From Bacteroidales bacterium (lineage in GTDB: Bacteria; Bacteroidota; Bacteroidia; Bacteroidales; F082), in assembly GCA_900771045.1 (NCBI GenBank), contig CAAGMM010000347.1, positions 1 through 8,135 of the forward strand: a stretch of DNA of 8,135 nucleotides, in the 5' to 3' direction. Below the pieces are notes generated by a model. The model saw only the letters and a list, made by a program, of their open reading frames with translations. It made no database searches and was not told the DNA's origin. The first letter of the stretch is position 1. Each line of letters begins with the position of its first letter. The position numbers and the translations under genes are program-made. This document shows positions 1 through 6,359 of the stretch, piece by piece.

Positions 1-56
1 AGCAATGAACAGTGGGCGATGAGCAGTGAGCCTTGAGCTTTGAGCAGTGGGCTGCT
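1..56. repeat. Degenerate 7-bp tandem array, consensus AGCAGTG
   Basis: The first 56 bases divide without gaps into eight heptamers: AGCAATG, AACAGTG, GGCGATG, AGCAGTG, AGCCTTG, AGCTTTG, AGCAGTG and the weaker GGCTGCT. The two exact AGCAGTG copies that flank the degenerate units are 21 bp apart, that is three periods. The array begins at the window edge, so its true length is unknown. I see no open reading frame or promoter that explains it. It lies beyond the 3' end of the queA-like gene. A function cannot be assigned. Confidence 0.75.
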
Positions 57-77
57 TACGATATTTACGTAATTGTG

Positions 78-105
78 TTTAAGGTTTAAGGTTTAAGGTT
101 TAATG
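78..105. repeat. 7-bp tandem array, unit TTTAAGG
   Basis: Three exact TTTAAGG units (78-84, 85-91, 92-98) are followed by a fourth with one change, TTTAATG (99-105). The period equals that of the 1-56 array but the unit is unrelated in sequence, so this is a separate microsatellite-like array. It is intergenic, downstream of queA. It is AT-rich and does not form a hairpin, so it does not look like an intrinsic terminator. Confidence 0.85.
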
Positions 106-111
106 CTTAAA

Positions 112-160
112 GTCAAAACAGTCTAATCGTCAAACTGTCTAATCGTCAAACCGTCAAAAA
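112..160. repeat. 8-bp / 16-bp tandem array overlapping the queA stop
   Basis: Octamers GTCTAATC and GTCAAACT/C alternate: 121-128, 129-136, 137-144, 145-152, with a further GTCAAAAA at 153-160 and a GTCAAAACA at 112-120. The higher-order unit is 16 bp and is repeated almost exactly (121-136 and 137-152). The stop codon of the minus-strand queA-like gene (146-148) lies inside this array, so the repeat is partly coding. No hairpin is formed. Confidence 0.85.
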
Positions 161-1372
161 CAGACAGCCGTCGCCGTAGCTGAGGAAGCGGAAGCCGTTG
201 TCTAAGGCGTATCTGTAGCATTCCCTCCACCTCTCTCCGATGAGTGCCGAAACGAGTAACAGCAGCGTGCTTTTCGGCTGATGAAAATTGGTTATCAGGC
301 CTTTGGCGAGCATGATGGGGCACGACGGGGCTATCATCAGCGACGTCGCGGCCTGAAGATGGTCGAGATGGTTTTCTTCAAGATACCTCAAAACCGTTTC
401 GAGCGACTCCTCGCCTCCGATTAGCACATCGTGCTGATACGGAACCCATTGACTCACATGTAAAACGCGTGGCGCGAAGCCGTCTTTTTTTATCATCACG
501 CCGAGCCAGTAAAGCGATTCGAGGGTGCGCATCGACGTCGTCCCGACGGGAATGACGGTTCTCTTCTCCCTTACGACCTTCAGAACGTCCTCAATGGAAC
601 TCTTTTTCAATATTATCGTCTCGGAATGCATCTGGTGGTCGCCGATTTTGTCGGTGCTTACCGGGCGGAACGTCCCGGCTCCGACGTGAAGCGTAATCTT
701 CGTCATGTCGTGTCCCGCCGCCTTGATTTCGTCGATAAGCCTTTCAGTGAAGTGGAGGCTGGCTGTCGGGGCGGCCACGGAGCCGTCGTAATGTGCGAAG
801 ACCGTCTGATAGCGTTCCCTGTCCGATTTCTCGGCGTCGCGGTGAAGATATGGCGGCAGAGGAACTTCGCCGGCGGCCTCAAGCACCTCGGCAAAACTCA
901 TCCCTTCCGGCGACCAGAAAAGGCGCACCGTCGAACCCTCGTCGTTCTTATCAATACGTTCTGCATTGAGAACCAATTCTTTACCATTGACGCTGAGCGG
1001 CATTGACAGGATTCCGTCGTGCCAGCGGCGTGAGTTTCCGACGAGGCAGTGCCATCGTACTTCCTTCGTGCTTGCAAAAGACACCTGATAATCGTCGTTT
1101 ACGGGGTCGAGGCAGAAAATCTCGACGGCGGCACCGCTTTCCTTTCTGAATGATAGTCTCGCACGTACTACTTTCGTTTCGTTCAGTACGAGAAGCGACT
1201 TCTCCGGAAGAAAACCGCAGATGTCGCGAAAATGTGCGTCACGAATATCCTTTCCATTGAAAATCAACAATTTTGAAGCATCACGTTCCGGCAGCGGATA
1301 TTTTGCGATACGTTCATCCGGCAGCGGATAGCCGTAATCTTCGATGTTTATGTCTTTAACTTTTGCGTTCAT
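146..1372 (-). CDS. queA: S-adenosylmethionine:tRNA ribosyltransferase-isomerase (QueA family, long form)
   Basis: The 408-residue cytoplasmic product should transfer and isomerise the ribosyl moiety of SAM onto 7-aminomethyl-7-deazaguanine in tRNA, forming epoxyqueuosine in the queuosine pathway. QueA signatures are present in order: GSVAAPTASLHF (197-208), HVGAGTFRPV (229-238), GTTSMRTLES (277-286), LITNFHQPKSTLL (359-371) and SYGD near the end (398-401). It is about 50 residues longer than E. coli QueA (about 356). The extra length falls mostly at about 287-350, between GTTSMRTLES and LITNFH; this fits a longer QueA-like form that I recall in Bacteroidota, which may be a paralogue of the standard enzyme. 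The ATG at 1372 lies 9 bp after the stop of the upstream TPR-barrel gene, indicating co-transcription. The last residues (LTV) and stop are read from the 112-160 repeat array. Family assignment is firm; equivalence to canonical QueA is less so. Confidence 0.93.
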   Translation of the reverse strand: MNAKVKDINIEDYGYPLPDERIAKYPLPERDASKLLIFNGKDIRDAHFRDICGFLPEKSLLVLNETKVVRARLSFRKESGAAVEIFCLDPVNDDYQVSFASTKEVRWHCLVGNSRRWHDGILSMPLSVNGKELVLNAERIDKNDEGSTVRLFWSPEGMSFAEVLEAAGEVPLPPYLHRDAEKSDRERYQTVFAHYDGSVAAPTASLHFTERLIDEIKAAGHDMTKITLHVGAGTFRPVSTDKIGDHQMHSETIILKKSSIEDVLKVVREKRTVIPVGTTSMRTLESLYWLGVMIKKDGFAPRVLHVSQWVPYQHDVLIGGEESLETVLRYLEENHLDHLQAATSLMIAPSCPIMLAKGLITNFHQPKSTLLLLVSALIGERWRECYRYALDNGFRFLSYGDGCLFLTV

Positions 1373-1381
1373 CTTTAAAAA

Positions 1382-3748
1382 TTAAAATCTGTATTTCATT
1401 CCGGCGGAAAACTGGATTCCGTATGACGGTTTGTCGTAAAAGAGGCTGTATTTGTCGTGAAGGAGGTTCCCGATTTCGCCGTAGATGTCGAAGTCGCCGT
1501 TCAAAGCGTATTCGCCGCCGATTCTGAGGTCGATGACGGGCTTGAGTTTTTCCGCGTTAAGGTCGTCGTTTAAGGCGTAGCGTCCGGTTTGTACGCCAAG
1601 GTTCGCGTGAAAAGTCCATTCATCGTTGTATCTGAAATCTGAACGGAGGTTCCAGATGAAGTTCGGGCGGTACCAGGCTTCTTGACAAAACGGGTTTCCG
1701 CCGTCATTCTTGACGTTATGGCCGTTGACGGCGACGTCGGTCGCGAAATTGAGTCTTCCGTTAAATCTATAATGAGCGTTGAGAAGCAGGCTGAGGACAT
1801 CATCATCATTGAAAATCAAAGAGAAAGTGTGATTATTGATGGCTGTTGCGCCGAATGGGCCGTATGTGTTGACAAAAAAGACGTCGTCTTTGATTTTGCG
1901 GTATCTGACGCTTATTTCGGCGTCGAGATTGTCGTTGCAGCGGCCTTTCACGCCCGCGCGGATGTCGATTTTCGTCTTCGTATATTGAAGGTTTTTGTCG
2001 TGGTCGATCAGGCAGAAGTTATTGTCGGCGACGAATGGGTTTTCCTGAATGATGTCGTGGAAGGTGTTGACGGCGGTGTTGCCGGTCAGTGAGGCGAAAA
2101 ACTCGATTTTCCTGTCGAAAATGCAGAAAAGCGCGTTGATGTCGGGATAAAGCCCGATATTGTCGTGCGTCTTGAGGTCGAGGCTCAGTCCGAGGCTGAT
2201 ATTGAAGTTGTAGTCCCTGATGCCGAATGACGGTTTGACGGCGAGCATGGTGTAGTTTTTATCGATGCCGGCCGTCTGCAGGCTGATGTCGCAGGCGATG
2301 GTCTGGATGGAGCCGATGTCGCCGAACCACAAGTCGGAGTGGCTGACACGTCCGTCGGCGCGGAAGAAGTGTTCCGTCATCGAGTTCGGGATATTGGTGA
2401 GCCGGTATTCGGCGGCGACTTCGTCGTAAAGCGATTTGAAGCCGGTTTTGTTGCTGTTGAGCGAGGCTTTCGCGTGGAGGATATTGTACCGCCTCGTCAG
2501 TGAGTTGTCGTCCTCGCTTCTGCCGTAAACGTCATACATATCGTGATGGAAGTCGGCGGTGGCGCGCAGCTGCCATATATTGAAATGTCCGGTGAAGTCG
2601 CCGTAAATGTCGTTGTTCATATATTTGGTCGGCTTGTAGTCGTTCATATCGAGCCAGGAAGAGCGGTGTCTCGCGCCGGCCCCCAACGACAATTTATTGT
2701 TCAGCACGGAATGATGTCTGAAGGTGATGAGCGGTGAGATTCGGCTTCCGATGCCGGCCATAAGGAAGTTCGATGTGTTGTCGTCGTTTCTCCTCGCAAT
2801 ATAGTCGGCCGGGCTCACGGTCTCCGGCTCATCGGCGTTTTCTAATTTTTCCAAGGCCTTGTGGATTCTGAGGGCTTCTTCGTCTTGTCCGTTTTCGCGG
2901 AACAGTTTCTCCGATATTGTCAGTGCTTCCTTTGTCAGTGGCGAGTTCGGGTATTTTTTGACGAGGCGGCTGAAGGCGGCCAAGGCAGAACGCGGGTCGT
3001 CGTCGTCCAAGTACGTCATTCCCGTTTCGAAGATGGCCTTTTCCTCGTCACTCACCACTGTGTCAGGTTTTCCGTGGTCGATCTGACGGAGGCATTCGGC
3101 TGTCTCGTCTTTGAACCTCGGGTCGTCGGCGACGCGTTTGAAATACGTCTTCGCATTGCCGTAGTCCCCTTTTATATAGAGTAGGTGGGCGTAATAATAC
3201 GAGGCTTCGGCTTCGTACTCGCCCTGTGTCTGTGCGGCGGTTTTGAGGACAGGCTCGGCGTCTTCGGCGTCGCCCATCTGAAAATGGCAGAATCCTTTCT
3301 TGAAATGATATTCCGACGCGTCGTTTTCTGAAAGTTCGTCGGCGGTTATCGACTCGTAAATCTCCAGTGCGGCGTGGTATTTCTTGTTTTGAAAGAGTGC
3401 GTTTGCGTAAATAAAGTCGGCTTTTGCGGCGTAAACCGACGCCGGGTTGTCGTTGACGAAGTTGATGATTCGTGCCGGGCCGTCGCTGTTGTCTAAATAG
3501 AGGGACGCTGCCGCTGCGAAGAACTCTGCATCGACGAGGTGCTGTGGGTTCGCGTTTCGGTTTTCGGAAAACGACAAATATCTGTCGAAAAGTAGCAGCG
3601 CGGAGCCGTAGTGTCTGTTTTGAAACGATGTGACGGCTTCATTATAAACATCTTCCGGCTGATATTGGTCGTATTGCCTTTGTGCCTGCGCAATACAGGC
3701 CGCTAATGTCAGCAGTGATACGAAGGCCGTTTTTAAGATTATTTTCAT
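1382..3748 (-). CDS. TPR-repeat outer-membrane beta-barrel protein
   Basis: The 788-residue envelope protein is of unassigned function. Residues 1-22 form a signal peptide (MKIILK, hydrophobic core, AQA before Gln23). A possible lipobox LAAC ends at Cys18, but signal peptidase I cleavage after AQA fits a barrel better. About six TPR-like helical repeats span roughly 30-300, for example around 38-60, 104-132, 146-172, 180-206, 236-268 and 272-300. After a linker (about 300-325), alternating beta-strand patterns run to the end at YGIQFSAGMKYRF, whose terminal aromatic is typical of outer-membrane barrels and resembles TonB-receptor-like C-termini. No plug domain is seen. The start is the ATG at 3748: an in-frame TTG at 3769 would add seven residues but lies inside the promoter -7 box. 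It is first in an operon with queA. It may be a periplasmic TPR scaffold anchored by its own barrel; that is inference. Confidence 0.85.
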   Translation of the reverse strand: MKIILKTAFVSLLTLAACIAQAQRQYDQYQPEDVYNEAVTSFQNRHYGSALLLFDRYLSFSENRNANPQHLVDAEFFAAAASLYLDNSDGPARIINFVNDNPASVYAAKADFIYANALFQNKKYHAALEIYESITADELSENDASEYHFKKGFCHFQMGDAEDAEPVLKTAAQTQGEYEAEASYYYAHLLYIKGDYGNAKTYFKRVADDPRFKDETAECLRQIDHGKPDTVVSDEEKAIFETGMTYLDDDDPRSALAAFSRLVKKYPNSPLTKEALTISEKLFRENGQDEEALRIHKALEKLENADEPETVSPADYIARRNDDNTSNFLMAGIGSRISPLITFRHHSVLNNKLSLGAGARHRSSWLDMNDYKPTKYMNNDIYGDFTGHFNIWQLRATADFHHDMYDVYGRSEDDNSLTRRYNILHAKASLNSNKTGFKSLYDEVAAEYRLTNIPNSMTEHFFRADGRVSHSDLWFGDIGSIQTIACDISLQTAGIDKNYTMLAVKPSFGIRDYNFNISLGLSLDLKTHDNIGLYPDINALFCIFDRKIEFFASLTGNTAVNTFHDIIQENPFVADNNFCLIDHDKNLQYTKTKIDIRAGVKGRCNDNLDAEISVRYRKIKDDVFFVNTYGPFGATAINNHTFSLIFNDDDVLSLLLNAHYRFNGRLNFATDVAVNGHNVKNDGGNPFCQEAWYRPNFIWNLRSDFRYNDEWTFHANLGVQTGRYALNDDLNAEKLKPVIDLRIGGEYALNGDFDIYGEIGNLLHDKYSLFYDKPSYGIQFSAGMKYRF

Positions 3749-3766
3749 CTGTTGTGAATTTTTCTG

Positions 3767-3774
3767 CAAATATA
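3767..3774 (-). promoter_or_regulatory. Bacteroidota -7 box upstream of TPR-barrel/queA operon
   Basis: On the minus strand the sequence reads TATATTTG, matching the Bacteroidota -7 consensus TAnnTTTG, and ends 18 bp before the ATG at 3748. No clear TTTG -33 box is found at the expected 19-21 bp spacing, so the match is half-complete. It coincides with the alternative TTG start codon, which argues against that start. Confidence 0.55.
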
Positions 3775-3853
3775 GGCAAAAAAAATCTCACAGATCATAA
3801 AATTAAAAAGGGTGAATTTTCATAGCCAACCTTACTTGTTTTTCTCAAAAAAA

Positions 3854-3885
3854 TTTGGACGTTATCAAAATTATGTTTACCTTTG
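3854..3885 (+). promoter_or_regulatory. Bacteroidota -33/-7 promoter for the arginine deiminase lipoprotein gene
   Basis: TTTG (3854-3857), a 20-bp spacer and TACCTTTG (3878-3885) match the Bacteroidota primary sigma-factor consensus (TTTG, 19-21 bp, TAnnTTTG) in both boxes and spacing. Transcription would begin around 3890, about 15 bases before the ATG at 3905, giving a short leader. The promoter decides the start: the in-frame GTG at 3812 lies upstream of it and cannot be on this transcript. Confidence 0.8.
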
Positions 3886-3904
3886 CCGTCTAAAAGTGTT
3901 CGAT

Positions 3905-5197
3905 ATGAAGTTTACGGTCAAATTCACATTGTTGATGGCAGTCGCATGTATGATTGCGCAGGGATGCAGAAAAAGCGAGTCGGACGAGCCTGATGGGCCT
4001 GTCGTGCCGGAGTATGGTTTTCCGCAGGCCGAATATCACAAGGCCGGTTCGATACTGGTGTATACTCCCGGTTTGGAACTGTTCGACGGCGTAATCCATC
4101 CCGCCGCCGGACTTTATGAGACCTATTTCAACATTGACGAAGCGGCGGCCGAACACAGGAACTACGTCTCCATGCTCGAAGCCGAAGGCTGCACAGTATA
4201 TACTGTTGAGAATACTTTGTTGTCAATGCCTCACGACAAACTTGTCGCCCTCGCCGACGGATCGCTCACCTACGATGTCGCCGGCACCGAGATTTCACCC
4301 GAGGAAGCGGAGGCGTACAGGCAGGAGGTGCTTGCCGCGATGAGCAGTTCCGACCTGTTGCGCGTTATAATCAACCGACCGACCGTCGTCCTCGAAGAGT
4401 CCGGGATCAACACTGGATATACGGCGGAATATATACACGAGCCCCTTATGAATATGTATTTTCTGAGAGACCAGAGTATAACGACCCCGATAGGACACAT
4501 AATGTGCCGGATGAACTCGGCTCAGAGATTTCCCGAGGTTGACATCATCGAAGCGTGTTATGAGCAGCTCGGCGAACCGGCGGCCTACCGCGTCAAAGGG
4601 GAGGACAGCCATCTCGAAGGCGGCGACTACATTCCCTTCGGGACGATAAGCCTCATCGGACAAGGACTGAGAACCAATCAGAACGCCATCGACGAACTGC
4701 TCGAAAACGACTGTTTCGGACACGACACCGTGGTGGTGGTGCGCGAACGCTGGAAAGACCAGTATCAGATGCACCTTGACACGTATTTCAACGTCATCGA
4801 CAAAGACTTGTGCACGATGTGCTTCAACCGCTACGACGCCACCGATATAAGCGACATCAATTTCCTCACCATCGACATGTACGTGCGTGACGCCGGACAG
4901 AAAGAGTATCACAAGGAAACGTCCTATTCCGGGATGGGCTTCCGCGACTTCCTCGAATCGAGGGGCGTTGACATCATACGCATCAGCAAGGACGATGCCG
5001 ACCATTACGCCAACAACTTCCTCACCGTGGGGCCGCGCCACATAATGTCGGTGGCGGGACAAAGCGAAGCCCTCAAGGCTGAATATTCAAAACACGGCGT
5101 GCGCGTGGAGTGGGTGCCTCTCGACAACCTCATCGGAGGATACGGCGCCGCCCACTGTATGACGCAAGTGATGAGTCGGACCGACACAAAACAATAG
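3905..5197 (+). CDS. Lipoprotein arginine deiminase
   Basis: This 430-residue protein should hydrolyse L-arginine to L-citrulline and ammonia. Residues 1-20 are a signal peptide ending AQG, followed by Cys21 as the likely lipidated residue and a Ser/Glu/Asp-rich stretch (KSESDEPDG), the kind of acidic tether seen on surface-exported Bacteroidota lipoproteins. The rest is a full arginine deiminase fold: N-terminal VYTPGLELF (52-60), FLRD (Asp189), LEGGD (Glu238), the LRTNQNAIDELL region (255-266), MHLDTYF (His290, Asp292) and AHCMT near the C-terminus with the nucleophile Cys418. All catalytic positions known from the family are present. Motifs such as RDQSITTPIG look closer, from memory, to the archaeal/other ADI branch than to classical ArcA. 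The ATG at 3905 follows a consensus promoter and gives a proper signal peptide. No arcB, arcC or arginine transporter gene is adjacent. Whether the substrate is free or peptide-bound arginine cannot be read from sequence; the ADI-type motifs favour free arginine. Confidence 0.88.
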   Translation: MKFTVKFTLLMAVACMIAQGCRKSESDEPDGPVVPEYGFPQAEYHKAGSILVYTPGLELFDGVIHPAAGLYETYFNIDEAAAEHRNYVSMLEAEGCTVYTVENTLLSMPHDKLVALADGSLTYDVAGTEISPEEAEAYRQEVLAAMSSSDLLRVIINRPTVVLEESGINTGYTAEYIHEPLMNMYFLRDQSITTPIGHIMCRMNSAQRFPEVDIIEACYEQLGEPAAYRVKGEDSHLEGGDYIPFGTISLIGQGLRTNQNAIDELLENDCFGHDTVVVVRERWKDQYQMHLDTYFNVIDKDLCTMCFNRYDATDISDINFLTIDMYVRDAGQKEYHKETSYSGMGFRDFLESRGVDIIRISKDDADHYANNFLTVGPRHIMSVAGQSEALKAEYSKHGVRVEWVPLDNLIGGYGAAHCMTQVMSRTDTKQ

Positions 5198-5349
5198 ACC
5201 GACCCGATTGCCATAAGCAGTCATATCCTTCACCTTCCTCGTGTTGAGAAAGCGACCTCATTCTTTATCACTAATACGGATGGAAGATGACTTAACAACA
5301 TTTTTTCTCCTTTTTCTTCCGTTCTAGGTCGAAAAAGGATGCAAAACAC

Positions 5350-5376
5350 AAAAAAATTCGTGCGCCTATTTTGCGC
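5350..5376 (-). terminator. Possible intrinsic terminator after tRNA-Gly
   Basis: On the minus strand, about 50 bp past the tRNA 3' end, a short GCGC stem (5373-5376 with 5362-5365, 7-nt loop) is followed after a few bases by a run of seven T (5350-5356). The stem is only 4 bp, so this is weak; it is the best terminator candidate seen for the tRNA. Confidence 0.3.
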
Positions 5377-5423
5377 CGACACTCCTTCAAAATCAGGCGT
5401 AAACCACTTATTATCATAGGAAG

Positions 5424-5496
5424 AGCGGATAACGGGGCTCGAACCCGCGACCTAAAGCTTGGGAAGCTTTCGCTCTGCCAACTGAGCTACATCCGC
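5424..5496 (-). tRNA. tRNA-Gly (anticodon CCC)
   Basis: A complete 73-nt cloverleaf is visible on the minus strand. The acceptor stem GCGGATG pairs with TATCCGC (one G-U). The D arm has the GCTC/GAGC stem and the loop AGTTGGCA. The anticodon stem AAAGC/GCTTT encloses the loop TTCCCAA, giving anticodon CCC. The T arm is GCGGG, TTCGAGC, CCCGT. The discriminator is T, and CCA is not encoded, so it is added post-transcriptionally. The anticodon arm is an AAAGCTT/AAGCTTT near-palindrome. The gene is divergent from the downstream LOG/plug operon. Confidence 0.96.
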
Positions 5497-5504
5497 ATAC
5501 GGTG

Positions 5505-5512
5505 CAAAGATA
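5505..5512 (-). promoter_or_regulatory. -7 box for tRNA-Gly
   Basis: On the minus strand TATCTTTG matches the Bacteroidota TAnnTTTG box and ends 8 bp before the first base of the tRNA, the right distance for a start at or just before the mature 5' end. No TTTG -33 box is found at the expected spacing; the upstream DNA is a T/A-rich tract. Confidence 0.6.
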
Positions 5513-5557
5513 CGTTTTTTTTTGATAAAAAAAATAAAAAGTTTGAATTTTTTAAAT

Positions 5558-5565
5558 TATCTTTG
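5558..5565 (+). promoter_or_regulatory. -7 box for the LOG/plug operon
   Basis: TATCTTTG matches TAnnTTTG, 33 bp before the ATG at 5599. A TTTG occurs at 5542-5545 but only 12 bp upstream instead of about 20, so the -33 element is uncertain. Together with the tRNA box on the other strand it forms a compact divergent promoter region. Confidence 0.6.
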
Positions 5566-5598
5566 CCGTTACTAATTGTCACTCTAAAAATAGTGTTT

Positions 5599-6309
5599 AT
5601 GGAGATAAAAGACGAAGAAAAAATCAGGGAGGCACTTGAAGAAAAGACTTGGAACGAAGTGATGACACACGATTCGTGGTCGGTCTTCAAGATAATGTCG
5701 GAATTTGTGCACGGTTATGAGACGTTGTCGAAAATCGGGCCGTGCGTGTCTATTTTCGGGTCCGCACGGCTAAAACCCGAAAACAAATACTACAAAGAAG
5801 CCGAACATCTTGCGTATATGCTTGTAAAAGAAGGCTTTGGGATAATCACCGGCGGCGGACCGGGAATAATGGAGGCCGGCAACAAAGGCGCACATTACGG
5901 CAACGGCAAAAGCGTGGGACTCAACATCAAGCTGCCGCACGAACAACACGCCAACCCGTTTATCGATTCCGATAAGGCAATAAACTTCGACTATTTCTAC
6001 ATACGTAAGACGATGTTCCTGCGCTATTCACAAGGATTCGTCGTCTTCCCGGGCGGCTTCGGCACCTTGGACGAGATGTCGGAAGCGCTGACCCTCATTC
6101 AGACCAACAAACTCGTCAGATTCCCAATCGTCCTCGTCGGACGCGATTTTTGGGGAAAACTCGTGGACTGGTTCAAGGAAACACTTCTCGCAAACGGCCT
6201 CATCGCCGAAGAAGACCTCAACATCTTCCACGTCGTCGATACCGCCGAAGAAGCCGCCGAAGTCATCCGCGACTTCTACAAACAATTCGTACTGAAACCC
6301 AACTTCTGA
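5599..6309 (+). CDS. LOG-family nucleoside-5'-monophosphate phosphoribohydrolase (TIGR00730-type)
   Basis: The 236-residue cytoplasmic Rossmann-fold protein belongs to the LOG (Lonely guy) family, whose members cleave nucleoside 5'-monophosphates (cytokinin ribotides in plants, purine or other nucleotides in bacteria) to free base and ribose 5-phosphate. The hallmark motifs are SIFGSAR (51-57), GGGPGIMEAGNKGA (85-98), the RKTMF segment with Arg136 and Lys137, and PGGFGTLDE (151-159), the catalytic PGGxGTxxE. The frame is open upstream through the antisense of the tRNA, but the ATG at 5599 is chosen because it is the first one after the promoter-like box and starts a compact family-length protein. 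The DUF5103 gene follows 50 bp downstream with no promoter match in the gap, so the two are probably co-transcribed. The physiological substrate is not visible. Confidence 0.9.
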   Translation: MEIKDEEKIREALEEKTWNEVMTHDSWSVFKIMSEFVHGYETLSKIGPCVSIFGSARLKPENKYYKEAEHLAYMLVKEGFGIITGGGPGIMEAGNKGAHYGNGKSVGLNIKLPHEQHANPFIDSDKAINFDYFYIRKTMFLRYSQGFVVFPGGFGTLDEMSEALTLIQTNKLVRFPIVLVGRDFWGKLVDWFKETLLANGLIAEEDLNIFHVVDTAEEAAEVIRDFYKQFVLKPNF

Positions 6310-6359
6310 TTATCGACGACGAGAATAATCCTTCACCTGAAAATGTCAATAAATAGGAT

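Noticed and set aside
1..160. CRISPR array
   Set aside because: Repeat units are 7-16 bp and directly adjacent, without spacers; these are simple tandem arrays.
1682..2092. 136-codon plus-strand open frame inside the TPR-barrel gene
   Set aside because: It is antisense to the barrel domain, which has a convincing strand pattern and end motif; the frame has no signal, motif or promoter.
3812..3904. N-terminal extension of the arginine deiminase from a GTG at 3812
   Set aside because: It lies upstream of and across the -33/-7 promoter and would bury the signal peptide behind 31 non-signal residues.
4295..5062. Long open frame on the minus strand (255 codons) opposite the arginine deiminase gene
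   Set aside because: It is fully antisense to a gene with clear catalytic motifs, has no family resemblance, is rich in Val/His/Glu as expected from the complement of biased codons, and lacks a promoter.
5309..5338. Stem-loop CCTTTTTC / GAAAAAGG with a 14-nt loop, considered as a terminator for the arginine deiminase gene
   Set aside because: The stem is A/T-rich, and no T-run follows it on either strand, so it does not fit an intrinsic terminator; it lies more than 100 bp past the stop.
5371..5598. Upstream extension of the LOG protein through the tRNA region
   Set aside because: The extension is read from the antisense of tRNA-Gly and promoter DNA; the ATG at 5599 gives a family-length protein.
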